From the NCBI RefSeq assembly GCF_026341775.1, contig NZ_JAPEOB010000002.1, positions 2,418,001 through 2,482,000 of the forward strand: a DNA stretch of 64,000 nucleotides. The letters are read 5' to 3'. This DNA comes from Streptomyces sp. NBC_00654. GTDB taxonomy: Bacteria > Actinomycetota > Actinomycetes > Streptomycetales > Streptomycetaceae. Shown here one piece after another: positions 36,185 to 45,053 of the stretch (position 1 is the first letter of the stretch; each line of letters begins with the position of its first letter). The notes below the pieces were generated by a model. That model made no database searches and had not been told where the DNA came from. It saw only the letters and a list, made by a program, of their open reading frames with translations. A program made the translations under genes and the position numbers.

Positions 36185-36763
36185 ATGCGGAACAGACGGC
36201 GCGCGACGGTGCTGGTGGCGGCCGGTGTGCTGGTCGCGGGCGGAGTGCTGGCCGGAGGCGGTGCGCTGTGGTCGGCGTACGGCGGTCCGGACTTCCCGGA
36301 GGTCGCGCCCGGGACCGCCGCCTCGGTGGTGAAGGCCGACGCGCGGCGGCTCCACTCGCTGACCGCGCCCGGTACGGACATGGGCGGGATCACGCTCGGT
36401 TCGGACCACTGCTTCCCCGACGGGGGGACCGTGATGAAGCTCGACGAGCCCGTGGCCGGGGCGTACCGCGCGAACGCCCGGTGGCGTGTGGACGGCATGG
36501 AGAAGTCCGACGCCATGGGCGCCGCCGACGCCGCGCGGTCCGGGCTGACGGAGGCCGGCTGGCGGATCACCCGGGACGACGACGGCGGGGAGGTCCGGCT
36601 GGAGGCCGAGCGGACCGCGACGGCGGGCGAGGGCCTGGCGGGCCGGCACACGGTGAAACTGCGGTGGACCCGCGCCTCCGGGCAGCTCGTCGGCACCGCC
36701 CTCGTCGAGTGCGCGCAGGCGCCCGGGGCGCAGGACGACACCTCCTGGGAGCCGTACGAGTAG
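36185..36763 (+). CDS. Membrane-anchored or secreted hypothetical protein
   Basis: The 192-residue protein starts MRNRRRATVLVAAGVLVAGGVLAGGG, an N-terminal signal-anchor, followed by an extracytoplasmic domain of about 160 residues rich in Asp, Gly and Ala. It contains two cysteines (DHCFPDGG and LVECAQAP) that could form a disulfide. No family is recognised. A GTG at 36179 and a far upstream ATG (36035, with SRKQSRKQSGKQSRE repeats) are alternative starts. It is divergent from dnaG with a short gap. Confidence 0.65.
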   Translation: MRNRRRATVLVAAGVLVAGGVLAGGGALWSAYGGPDFPEVAPGTAASVVKADARRLHSLTAPGTDMGGITLGSDHCFPDGGTVMKLDEPVAGAYRANARWRVDGMEKSDAMGAADAARSGLTEAGWRITRDDDGGEVRLEAERTATAGEGLAGRHTVKLRWTRASGQLVGTALVECAQAPGAQDDTSWEPYE

Positions 36764-36921
36764 TGCCACCGGCGGCATCGGCGTCACGCCGGGAGGCGGC
36801 TTCGTACGGCACCCCAGACGGCCTTGGTACGGCACCCCAGACGGCCTCCGTACGGCACCCCAGGCTGCCCCGGATGCGCCGGTGCCCCAGGTGCCCGCCC
36901 CAGGGTGCCCGCGGCGGGGTG

Positions 36922-38181
36922 TCAGAGCAGGGATTCCAGCGGGACCGACGGGTCGCCCAGCGCCTCCGGGTCGAGCTGCTGTCCCGCCCGGATCAGCTCC
37001 TGGACGGTTTCGGTGACGTCCCACACATTGACGTTCATCCCGGCCAGCACCCGGCGGTCCTTCAGCCAGAAGGCGATGAACTCCCGCTTGCCCGCGTCGC
37101 CCCGGATGACCACCTGGTCGTAACTGCCGGGCGGGGCCCAGCCCGAGTATTCGAGGCCGAGGTCGTACTGGTCGGAGAAGAAGTACGGCACCCGGTCGTA
37201 GCCGACCTCCTGGCCGAGCATGGCCCGCGCCGCGGCCGGACCGCTGTTCAGCGCGTTGGCCCAGTGCTCGACCCGGAGCCGGGTGCCGAGCAGCGGGTGG
37301 TCCACGGCGGCGATGTCCCCGGCCGCGTAGATGTGCGGGTCGGAGGTGCGCAGGGAGGCGTCGACGGCGATCCCGCCGCCGTGCGCCCGTCCGGCCAGTT
37401 CGAGTCCGGCGGCCTCGGCGAGCCCGGTGCGCGGGGCGGCGCCGATCGCGGCGAGCACGTCGTGGGCGGGGTGCTCCTCCCCGTCGTCGGTCCGGGCGGC
37501 GAGGACCAGGCCGTCCTGGCCGATGATCTCGGTGAGGCGGGCGCCGAAGTGGAAGCGGACGCCGTGCGCGCTGTGCAGCTCGGTGAAGATCTGGCCCAGT
37601 TCGGGGCCGATCACCTGGTACAGCGGGGTCGATTCCGGCTCGACGACGGTGACCTCGGCGCCGTAGCCCCGGGCCGCCGCGGCGACCTCCAGGCCGATCC
37701 AGCCGGCTCCGGCGATCACCAGGTGGCCGTTGTCGCGGCCGAGCGCGGAGAGGACGTTGCGGAGCCGGTCGGCGTGGGCGAGGCGGCGCAGGTGGTGGAC
37801 GCCGGTCAGGTCCGTACCCGGGATGTCGAGCCGACGCGGTTCGGCCCCGGTGGCGATCAGCAGCTTGTCATAGTGGATGACCGTGTTGTCGCCGAGCTGT
37901 ACGGAGCGGGCGTAGCGGTCGACGGCCGTGACGGGCTGGCCGAGGTGCAGCTCGATGTCGGCGCCCGCGTACCACGCCGTCTCATGGACGAAGACGCTGT
38001 CGCGCTCCTCCTTGCCGGTCAGGTACCCCTTGGACAGGGGCGGCCGTTCGTACGGATGGTCGCGCTCATCGCCGATCAGGATCACCCGGCCGCTGAAACC
38101 CTCCGATCGGAGTGTTTCGGCTGCCTTCGCCCCCGCGAGTCCTCCGCCGATGATGACGAACGTCCGGTGTGCGTCGACCAC
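36922..38181 (-). CDS. FAD-dependent ferredoxin reductase-like oxidoreductase
   Basis: The 419-residue flavoprotein belongs to the ferredoxin/rubredoxin reductase group. FAD-binding GGGLAGAKAAETLRSEG is at residue 12, followed by ERPPLSKGYL. The NAD-binding motif IAGAGWIGLEVAAAARGYG is near 150, and the second FAD motif IYAAGDIAAVDHPLLG near 290, with the typical EHWANALNSG. It reduces an iron-sulfur partner such as a P450-linked ferredoxin. No ferredoxin or P450 gene is adjacent. The GTG at 38181 is preceded by GAGGAGG at 6-nt spacing. Confidence 0.9.
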   Translation of the reverse strand: MVDAHRTFVIIGGGLAGAKAAETLRSEGFSGRVILIGDERDHPYERPPLSKGYLTGKEERDSVFVHETAWYAGADIELHLGQPVTAVDRYARSVQLGDNTVIHYDKLLIATGAEPRRLDIPGTDLTGVHHLRRLAHADRLRNVLSALGRDNGHLVIAGAGWIGLEVAAAARGYGAEVTVVEPESTPLYQVIGPELGQIFTELHSAHGVRFHFGARLTEIIGQDGLVLAARTDDGEEHPAHDVLAAIGAAPRTGLAEAAGLELAGRAHGGGIAVDASLRTSDPHIYAAGDIAAVDHPLLGTRLRVEHWANALNSGPAAARAMLGQEVGYDRVPYFFSDQYDLGLEYSGWAPPGSYDQVVIRGDAGKREFIAFWLKDRRVLAGMNVNVWDVTETVQELIRAGQQLDPEALGDPSVPLESLL

Positions 38182-38274
38182 TTGATGCCTCCTCAGTGCA
38201 GTGCTGTGCGGCGCCGCCACCTGCGAGCGTCCCGCACGCAGCGTGATGGCGAAAGAGGGTGTGCCCCGTTCAGG

Positions 38275-38397
38275 TCACACCCAGTGGCCATGGGTCCAGT
38301 CTGCCCACCCGGGCCGGCACCACATGGAGCAGGGTCCTCCGGTTGCGTACGGAGCCGGAATTCCCCGCGCGGCGCGGTACGGCTCCCAGCACACCAC
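38275..38397 (-). other. Candidate 40-codon ORF rich in Trp, Cys and His
   Basis: In the 345-bp gap downstream of dgt, one minus-strand frame starting GTG GTG encodes VVCWEPYRAARG, then PCSMWCRPGWADWTHGHWV. The high Trp/Cys/His content is unlike chance GC-rich frames, and it runs the same way as dgt. The ribosome binding site is weak and no family is known. The remainder of the gap shows nothing else. Confidence 0.25.
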
Positions 38398-38526
38398 CTG
38401 GCCCGTTGCCGACGGCCGTCGCCGCGCCCCAGTGCCGCGGGACACTCCCGGGCGGGGCGCCGGTGGTGGTGGAGCGGGAGGCGGGGGCGCGACGGATCCG
38501 GCGGTGGCGGGGCGCGGTGGACGGGT

Positions 38527-39873
38527 TCAGCGGTGACGGGCCGTGAGGGCGGCGTGCAGGGAGCGGGCGGAGGCGTCGGTGAGGGCGGCGATCTGGTCGA
38601 CCAGGACCCGCTTGCGGGCCCGGTCGTCGGGCGCGGCGTCGTACAGGGCCCGGAACTGCGGCTCCAGGCCTTCCGGGGCGCGGGCGGTGAGAGCGGCGGC
38701 CAGCTCCGCGATGACGATCCGCTGGTCGGCGCGGATGGCCTCCTGCTCGGCGCGCTGCATCACATAGCGGTCGGCGACCGCCTTGAGTACCGCGCACTCG
38801 TTGCGGACCTCGCGCGGGAGCACCAGCTCCGCGCCGTACCGGCCGAGCCGCCCGGGGCCGTACACCTCGCGCGTCGCCGTCTCGGCCGCCTGGCAGAAGC
38901 GGCCGATGAGCTGGCTGGTGGCGTCCTTCAGCCGGGCCTGGGCCACGGCCGAGCCGTCGTAGCCGTGCGGCCACCAGTCCTGGTCGAGCAGCCGGTCCAG
39001 GGCGTCGGCGAGCTCCTGCGGTTCGGTGTCCGCCGGTACGTAGCGCCCGATGGCGACGGCCCAGATCTCGCGCCGCTCGGGCTCGGCGTACAGGCAGTTG
39101 GGGTCGATGTGCCCGGCGTGCAGCCCGTCCTCGACGTCGTGCACCGAATACGCGACGTCGTCGGACCAGTCCATGACCTGGGCCTCGAAGCACGTGCGGT
39201 CCTGCGGGGCGCCCTGGCGGGCCCACTCGAAGACCGGCAGGTCGTCCTCGTAGACCCCGAACTTCGGGGAGCGGGGGTCGGTGGGGTGGGCGCCGCGCGG
39301 CCAGGGGTACTTGGTGGCGGCGTCCAGGGCGGCCCGGGTCAGATTGAGCCCGACGCTGACGAGCTCCCCGGTCCGGGTGTCGCGGACGAAGCGCTTGGGT
39401 TCGAGGCGGGTCAGCAGGCGCAGCGACTGGGCGTTGCCCTCGAAGCCGCCGCAGTCCGAAGCGAAGTCGTTGAGCGCCTGTTCTCCGTTGTGCCCGAACG
39501 GGGGGTGGCCCATGTCGTGGGCGAGGCAGGCCGTCTCGACGAGATCGGGATCGCAGCCGAGCGCGGCACCGAGCTCACGGCCGACCTGGGCGCACTCCAG
39601 GGAGTGGGTGAGCCGGGTCCGGGGGCTGGCGTCCCAGGCGCTGGAGCGGGTGCCGGGCGTCACCACCTGCGTCTTCCCGGCCAGTCTGCGCAGCGCGGCG
39701 GAGTGAAGCACCCGGGCCCGGTCGCGCTGGAAGGCGGTGCGGCCGGGCCGCTTGTCCGGCTCGGTGTCCCAGCGCTCGGTGTCGGCCTGCCCGTACGGGC
39801 CCGTTCCGACGACCTGTGCGGCTTGTGTGCCGTGTGCCCGTTGTGCCCCGCGTGCGCCCTGTGTCCCGTCCAT
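38527..39873 (-). CDS. dgt: Deoxyguanosinetriphosphate triphosphohydrolase-like protein
   Basis: The 448-residue HD-domain dNTPase converts dNTPs to nucleosides plus triphosphate. The HD signature is clear: [18 protein letters not shown], then [21 protein letters not shown] (metal ligands HD), and [16 protein letters not shown] near residue 215. The ATG at 39873 (MDGTQGARG) is preferred over 39930. It probably controls nucleotide pools. The neighbours dnaG and hrdA match the gene order recalled from other streptomycetes. Its frame is intact, unlike the sirohydrochlorin chelatase-like gene upstream. Confidence 0.92.
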   Translation of the reverse strand: MDGTQGARGAQRAHGTQAAQVVGTGPYGQADTERWDTEPDKRPGRTAFQRDRARVLHSAALRRLAGKTQVVTPGTRSSAWDASPRTRLTHSLECAQVGRELGAALGCDPDLVETACLAHDMGHPPFGHNGEQALNDFASDCGGFEGNAQSLRLLTRLEPKRFVRDTRTGELVSVGLNLTRAALDAATKYPWPRGAHPTDPRSPKFGVYEDDLPVFEWARQGAPQDRTCFEAQVMDWSDDVAYSVHDVEDGLHAGHIDPNCLYAEPERREIWAVAIGRYVPADTEPQELADALDRLLDQDWWPHGYDGSAVAQARLKDATSQLIGRFCQAAETATREVYGPGRLGRYGAELVLPREVRNECAVLKAVADRYVMQRAEQEAIRADQRIVIAELAAALTARAPEGLEPQFRALYDAAPDDRARKRVLVDQIAALTDASARSLHAALTARHR

Positions 39874-39991
39874 GCTCCCGACAGTAGCGACCTGGACCGA
39901 CAACGGGTCACGCGCGGGCCCGGGAGACACGCGGGGCCGGGAGACCGGTGGAGCCGGGAGACCGGTGGAGCCGGGAGACCGGTGGGTGCCG

Positions 39992-40793
39992 TCAGGCGGA
40001 GGCCCGCGTCCGTTCGTCCGCCGGGGCGCCGTGGGCCGCCGCCCGGTCGTACCGGTGCAGCAGCAGCCGGACCATCGCCGGATGCGCGCCGAGCGGGGCG
40101 GCGGCGATCCCCGGTGCGGCGTCCGCGGCGGCGGCGAACCGGCCGGGCGCGGTGAAGTACGAGGCGACGGCGACCCGGTGGCGGCCCCGGGCGGCCGGCG
40201 CGCGCAGGGCGACGGGCACGGTGGGGCTCGCGGCGGAGGCGTACGCGGGCACCACGGGCACCCCGCCCAGCCGTTCGCCGAGCATCCGGGCGGTACGCCG
40301 GGTGTCGAGCACCGAGTCGGGGTCGCGGGACCCGGCGGCGGCGAGCACGACGGCGGCGCTGCGACTGCCCGGGCCGCCAGCCCGCCTCCACGAGCCGCCC
40401 GTACAGCGCCTCGACGAGCAGCGGGTGCCGCCCGAGCGGCGCGGCGATCCGGCTCCGCAGACCGGGCTCGGCGGCGGTGGCCCGGGGCAGGTCGTGCTTG
40501 ACGTGGTGGCCCGGGCCGAGCAGCAGCGGTACGAGGACGGCCTCGCCGGCCCCGACCCGGGCCAGTGTGTCGGGCAGCAGGGGTTCGTTCAGCTCGATGT
40601 GCCCGAGCCGGACGTCGGGTCCGGGGCGTGTGTCCCGTACCCGGTCCAGGAGGCCGAGGACCGTGCGCAGCGCCTGCGGGTCACGGCTGCCGTGCGCGAC
40701 GACGACCAGGGTGGGGGCGGGGCGGACGCCGCTGCCGCCGCGGGCGGGTCGGGCGGGTCGGGCGGGTCGGGCGGGCTGCCGGGTGCGGGGCAT
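39992..40793 (-). pseudogene. Sirohydrochlorin chelatase-like (CbiX) gene, frameshifted
   Basis: The N-terminal half is read in one frame: [17 protein letters not shown] with the chelatase motif HGSRDP, and [18 protein letters not shown] with metal-binding His. At about 40365, in a CCCGGG run, homology moves by one base to a frame reading [17 protein letters not shown] through [15 protein letters not shown], the second half-domain. This enzyme inserts Fe2+ into sirohydrochlorin for siroheme, the cofactor of nitrite reductase. A conserved-looking extension (MTEPAPDYLREPVPLDS) at 40924 is in the frame of the C-terminal half. A 10-bp repeat lies between the two, so a second shift is possible. 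Confidence 0.75.
40741..40780. repeat. 10-bp tandem repeat GGGCGGGTCG in chelatase gene start
   Basis: Three to four copies of GGGCGGGTCG encode the Pro-Ala-Arg run at the N-terminus of the chelatase-like gene. A unit of 10 bp changes the reading frame whenever a copy is gained or lost. The sequence upstream (from 40924) and the gene's C-terminal half share one frame; the part between uses another. Confidence 0.8.
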
Positions 40794-41120
40794 GGCCTGC
40801 GGGTTCCGTTCAGGGAGACGAGGCTGAGCTGGGTGCCGAGCTGTGCGGTGATGCGGATGAGGAGTTGCGCCGTGCTGTCGAGAGGCACTGGCTCGCGAAG
40901 GTAATCCGGTGCGGGCTCCGTCATGCGCCGATGGTGCCGGACGGAGGTTGCCGGTCCGTTGCGTGGCCGTGACGGGTCTTCTCCGCCGCCTCACGACCGG
41001 GCCGGAGGCGGTGTCAGCGCGCGGCGGCGGGCCGTGGTTTCCCACGTCGGCGAACCTTTTGGCCGTTTTGCTCGTCCGAGCAGGTGGGAGACCGCACACC
41101 AGATCGACAGGGGGGTTCCC

Positions 41121-42068
41121 ATGCGAGGCGAGCGAGGCGAGCGGCTGAAGTGGCCGGAACGGCTGAAGCGACGGGAGAAGTCGGAGGGCCGGGAGGGGTT
41201 GGTGGGGTCAGAGGGTCTGGAGGAGAAGCCGAACGGTGAGCCGGAGGGGAAGCCGAACGGTGAGCCGGAGGGGAAGCCGAACGGTGAGCCGGAGGGGAAG
41301 CCGAACGGTGAGCCGGAGGGGAAGCCGAACGGTGAGCCGGAGCGGGCCGGGCGGCTTCGTCGGCCGTTCCGGCTGTCGCTGCCACGGCCACTGCCGTCGT
41401 CGCTGTCGCTGCCCCGCACCCGGCGTGCGCAGCGGCGGGTGGTGCAGGGGCTGATGCTCGCCTGTGTGGTGGCGCTCGCGCCCGCGACCTGGATGCACAC
41501 CACCGCCGACGCCCGGGTGCGGACCACGGCCGACGCACCGGCCCGGGACGTCGCCATGGTGTTCGGCGCCGGGCTGTGGAAGGGCAGGCCGTCGCCGTAC
41601 CTGGCGCACCGGCTGGACGCGGCGGCCGAGCTGTACCGGACCGGCAAGGTGAAGGTCGTGCTGGTCACCGGGGACAACAGCCGGGTGGAGTACGACGAGC
41701 CGGACGCGATGCGGACGTACCTCACGGCGCGCGGGGTGCCGGACACACGGATCGTCAGCGACTTCGCCGGGTTCGACACCTGGGACTCGTGTGTACGGGC
41801 CAAGAAGATCTTCGGCGTGGACCGGGCCGTACTGGTGAGCCAGGGCTTCCACATCCGGCGGGCCATCGCCCTGTGCCAGTCCGCGGGGATCGACGCGTAC
41901 GGGGTCGGGGTCGACGCCAAACGCGACGCGACCTGGTACTACGGCGGGGCACGGGAGATCCTCGCGGCGGGGAAGGCGGCCCTGGACGCCACGTTCAGGC
42001 CCGACCCGCACTTCCTGGGACCCGAGGAGACCGGGGTCGCGGAGGCACTGGCCGCCGGCCGGCGGTGA
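41121..42068 (+). CDS. SanA/YdcF-like (DUF218) envelope protein with repeat region
   Basis: The 315-residue protein has a charged N-terminal cytoplasmic region containing four KPNGEPEG repeats plus a partial fifth (residues 36-74), one membrane helix (VVQGLMLACVVALAPATW, about 110-128), and an extracytoplasmic DUF218 domain. That domain has VAMVFGAGLWKGRPSPYL, KVKVVLVTGDNSRVEYDEP and VSQGFHIRRAIALCQSAGI. SanA-type proteins affect envelope permeability, for instance to vancomycin in Enterobacteria. The ATG at 41121 is preceded by a GGGGGG run. The repeats are a novelty of this copy. Confidence 0.87.
   Translation: MRGERGERLKWPERLKRREKSEGREGLVGSEGLEEKPNGEPEGKPNGEPEGKPNGEPEGKPNGEPEGKPNGEPERAGRLRRPFRLSLPRPLPSSLSLPRTRRAQRRVVQGLMLACVVALAPATWMHTTADARVRTTADAPARDVAMVFGAGLWKGRPSPYLAHRLDAAAELYRTGKVKVVLVTGDNSRVEYDEPDAMRTYLTARGVPDTRIVSDFAGFDTWDSCVRAKKIFGVDRAVLVSQGFHIRRAIALCQSAGIDAYGVGVDAKRDATWYYGGAREILAAGKAALDATFRPDPHFLGPEETGVAEALAAGRR
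41226..41342 (+). repeat. In-frame 24-bp tandem repeats within sanA-like gene
   Basis: Four perfect copies of a 24-bp unit beginning AAGCCGAACGGTGAGCCGG, plus 21 bases of a fifth, encode KPNGEPEG each. Perfect identity suggests recent expansion by slippage. Copy number may vary between strains without breaking the frame. Confidence 0.95.
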
Positions 42069-42256
42069 GCGCCCCCCGACCTCACCGGACGCCCCATGCC
42101 CCTCACCGGACGCCCCGTCGGAGGTCCCGCCGGACGCCCCCGCCGGGCCGCGCGTCCCCGACCTCACCGGGCCTCCCCCGGCGGGCTGAGGTGTGCGTAC
42201 CGGGGGCGTAACCGGAGGCCGGGGCACTCGTAGTACCCGGCTCGCACGCTGGGCGC

Positions 42257-43400
42257 ATGGTCAGCACCGAGACGCCCACCCACTGCCCGTACTGCGCGCT
42301 CCAGTGCGGGATGACGCTGCGCCCGGTCGCCGACGGCACGGTGGCCGAGGTCGTGGGGCGCTCCGATTTCCCCGTCAATCGGGGCGCCCTGTGCGGCAAG
42401 GGCAGGACCGCGCCCGCCGTGCTCCTGGGGAGTCGACCCGGACTCGCTGCCGGGGCCGGGTCGCAGCGCCTACGAACTGCTGGACGCGCTGGGGCGGGAC
42501 GTGCGCGCGCTGCTGGTGATGGGCTCCAACCCGGTCGTCTCCGCGCCGCGCGCCGGGCATGTGGAGCGACGGCTGCGGTCGCTGGACTTCCTCGCGGTCG
42601 CCGATGTGGTGCTCTCCGAGACGGCGGCGCCGGCCGATGTCGTGCTGCCGGTGACGCAGTGGGCGGAGGAGAGCGGGACCACCACCGGTCTGGAGGGCCG
42701 GGTGCTGCTGCTGCGGCGGGCGGTCACCGCCCCGGACGAAATGCGCAGCGACCTGGAGGTGCTGCGCGGCCTGGCGGCGCGGCTGGGGCACGGGAAGGGG
42801 TTCCCGGCCGCGCCCGAGAAGGTCTTCGACGAGCTGCGGCGGGCCTCGGCGGGCGGTCCGGCCGACTACGCGGGCATCAGTTACGAGCGGATCGCGGCCG
42901 AGGACGGGGGGTTCTGGCCCTGCCCGGACGCCTCGCACGCCGGTACGCCCCGGCTGTTCCTGGAGCGGTTCGCCACCGAGGACGGGCGGGCCTCCTTCGT
43001 ACCGGTCACGTACCGACCGGCCGCCGAGGAGACCGACGCGGAGTATCCGGTGGTGCTGACCACCGGGCGGGTCGTCTCCCAGTACCAGTCGGGGGCGCAG
43101 ACCCGCCGGGTCGCCGAGCTGAACGCGGCTGCCCCGGGTCCGTTCGTCGAGCCGCATCCACGGCTCGCGGACCGGATCGGGGTGGCCGAGGGCGACCCCG
43201 TGGAGGTCACCTCGCGGCGCGGGCGGGCTGTGGCGCCCGCCCGGATCACCCCGTCGATCCGGCCGGACACCGTCTTCATGCCGTTCCACTGGGCGGGTGA
43301 GGGCCGGGCCAACACTCTGACCAACCCGGCCCTCGACCCGGTGTCCCGGATGCCGGAGTTCACGGTGTGCGCCGTCCGGGTGGCGGCGGCCGCCCGGTGA
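42257..43400 (+). pseudogene. nasA: Assimilatory nitrate reductase with large internal deletion
   Basis: The first 57 codons encode the 4Fe-4S start of a molybdopterin oxidoreductase: THCPYCALQCGMTL, then NRGALCGKGRTAPAVLL. Directly after it, in another frame, the sequence resumes at VDPDSLPGPGRSAYELLDAL and continues to the end with LLVMGSNPVVSAPRAGHVE and the C-terminal dinucleotide-binding domain (TTGRVVSQYQSGAQTRR, FMPFHWAGEGRAN). Intact enzymes have about 700 residues or more; roughly 300 from the catalytic middle are gone at a junction near 42430. It cannot be functional. The name is given by resemblance to actinobacterial NasA. Confidence 0.85.
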
Positions 43401-43941
43401 CCCACCGCCCGTCGGGGATGAGGATGCCGCTGGTGCGCAGGGAGCGGGTGACGGCCGCCGCCGCCAGATAGACCCAGGCGCGCACCGGCTGCTCCCCGGC
43501 CGCCGCCGGGACCTCGGGCCCTCCGTCCCCGGCTTCCCCGGCTTCCCCGGCTTCCCCGGCCTCCGGGAACCCGACCCCCGGGAAACCGGCCACTGGGAAC
43601 CCGGCCACCGGGAACTCGACCGTCCGGATCACCCGCTCGTACAGATTCCGCGGGTGGCCGGGCCCCAGGTACTCCTCCAGGTGGTCGAGCAGCCCCAGCA
43701 GTTCCCCGTACACCCCCGGCACCGCCGTGATGAGGGTGCCGTGGACCGCGCCGTGGCCCTCGACGGCGTACGGGTAGCCGGGCCCGTCGTAGAGCAGGGC
43801 GCCCGGCAGCACGGCCCGCCGCTCCCCGGTCGTCCGGCCCCGGAGGAAGAGGTCGTGGTTGGGTTCGCCGGGGAGCAGCGTGCCGTACACGAAGAACGGC
43901 AGCTCTGCGGCGGGCCCGGCGCCGGCTTCGGTGAGGCTCAT
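43360..43941 (-). CDS. Gamma-glutamylcyclotransferase-family protein
   Basis: The 193-residue protein has the GGCT/AIG2 fold signature FFVYGTLLPGEPNHDLF near the N-terminus, then LPGALLYDGPGYPYAV and GVYGELLGLLDHLEEYLG, where the second E of HLEEY is the likely catalytic acid. Members release 5-oxoproline from gamma-glutamyl compounds. An odd insert of Pro/Val/Gly and EAG repeats (PVAGFPVAGFPGVGFP, EAGEAGEAG) lies at about residues 118-142. The ATG at 43941 is 8 bp from the cutA stop, so the two form an operon. Its 3' end overlaps the nasA pseudogene. Confidence 0.8.
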   Translation of the reverse strand: MSLTEAGAGPAAELPFFVYGTLLPGEPNHDLFLRGRTTGERRAVLPGALLYDGPGYPYAVEGHGAVHGTLITAVPGVYGELLGLLDHLEEYLGPGHPRNLYERVIRTVEFPVAGFPVAGFPGVGFPEAGEAGEAGEAGDGGPEVPAAAGEQPVRAWVYLAAAAVTRSLRTSGILIPDGRWVTGRPPPPGRRTP

Positions 43942-43949
43942 CGCGGCCG

Positions 43950-44288
43950 TCACAGGGCGGTTTCGGGTGCCGTCTCCGCCATCACCCAGCCGAGGTAGCG
44001 GGCGCTGCCGCGGACCACGGGGATCGCGATGATCTCCGGGGTGTCGTAGTCGTGCGCCTCCCGGATGTGGTCCTCCAGCTCGTCGTAGCGTTCGGCCGTC
44101 GTCTTGAGGAACACCTGCCACTCCTCGTTGGTCTCGATGGCGTTCTGCCACCGGTAGACCGAGGTGACGGGCGCGGAGATCTGGGCGCAGGCGGCGAGTC
44201 GTGCCTCCACCGCGCCCCGGGCCAGGGCGTGGGCCTTGTCCTCGCTGTCCGTCGTGGTCAGCACGGTCAGCCATGCCGGCGCTGTCAT
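43950..44288 (-). CDS. cutA: CutA1 divalent-ion tolerance protein
   Basis: The 112-residue protein is a complete CutA1: AWLTVLTTTDSEDKAHALA, the metal-site Cys in ARLAACAQISAPVTSVYRW, KTTAERYDELEDHIREAHDYDTPE and IIAIPVVRGSARYLGWV. CutA forms very stable trimers and is linked to copper tolerance in E. coli. It is the first gene of a two-gene unit with the cyclotransferase. Confidence 0.96.
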   Translation of the reverse strand: MTAPAWLTVLTTTDSEDKAHALARGAVEARLAACAQISAPVTSVYRWQNAIETNEEWQVFLKTTAERYDELEDHIREAHDYDTPEIIAIPVVRGSARYLGWVMAETAPETAL

Positions 44289-44363
44289 CGTCGCTCTCCT
44301 CGGGTCACGGAGGGGCTTCTGCCCCCTTGTCTCCGCCTCCCCCGATTGTCGGTCCGGACCGGC

Positions 44364-44978
44364 TCAGGCGCCGTACGGACGCCGAGCCTTGGCCTCGCGC
44401 AGGGCCTGGCCCCACCAGAGCACCTGGTCGAGCAGCACCTTCGCCGCCGCGTCGGCCTCCGCCGGGTCCTTGTGCTGTCCTTCGTCGTCGAAGAGCGCAC
44501 CCGCGTTGTGGAAGGAGACGGTGTCGCGCACGGTGACGGCGTGCAGTTCGGCGAAGACCTGACGGAGGTGTTCGACGGCCCGCAGTCCGCCGGAGACTCC
44601 GCCATACGAGACGAAGGCGACGGGTTTGGCCTGCCATTCGAGGTGGTGCCAGTCCATGAGGTTCTTCAGCGAGGCGGGGTAGGAGTGGTTGTACTCGGGG
44701 GTGAGGACGACGAAGGCTTCGGCCGCCGCCAACCGGGGTGTGACCTTGGCGAGTTGGGCAACTCCCGCAGGGCTCGGCCGGTAGGAGAGGGTGTACGGGA
44801 GGTCGAGTTCGGCAAGGTCGATCAGGTCGGTCTCGATCTCCGGATGATCTGCCGCGCGGGCGAGGAACCAGTTGGCGACAACCGGTCCGAAGCGCCCGTC
44901 GCGGGTGCTGGCGAGAATGACGGCCACCTTGAGCGGGGTGGTGGCCGTGTCGGTCGATACGTGGGTGTCGATGTCCAT
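44364..44978 (-). CDS. NADPH-dependent FMN reductase
   Basis: The 204-residue flavodoxin-fold protein has VAVILASTRDGRFGPVVANW (FMN phosphate loop, with the family's GSTR replaced by ASTR) and FVVLTPEYNHSYPASLKNLMDW (PEYNxSxP motif), followed by KPVAFVSYGGVSGGLRAVEHL. It reduces quinones, azo dyes or free FMN with NADPH. The ATG at 44978 is the more likely start; 44993 is possible. It is divergent from the class IV aminotransferase gene with a short 75-bp gap. Confidence 0.9.
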   Translation of the reverse strand: MDIDTHVSTDTATTPLKVAVILASTRDGRFGPVVANWFLARAADHPEIETDLIDLAELDLPYTLSYRPSPAGVAQLAKVTPRLAAAEAFVVLTPEYNHSYPASLKNLMDWHHLEWQAKPVAFVSYGGVSGGLRAVEHLRQVFAELHAVTVRDTVSFHNAGALFDDEGQHKDPAEADAAAKVLLDQVLWWGQALREAKARRPYGA

Positions 44979-45053
44979 GCCGGAGAGAATCACGCCTCAA
45001 CCACGGTTGAGGTCAAGCCCGTCGGACACGGATGTCCGGCATACGGTGGCGGT

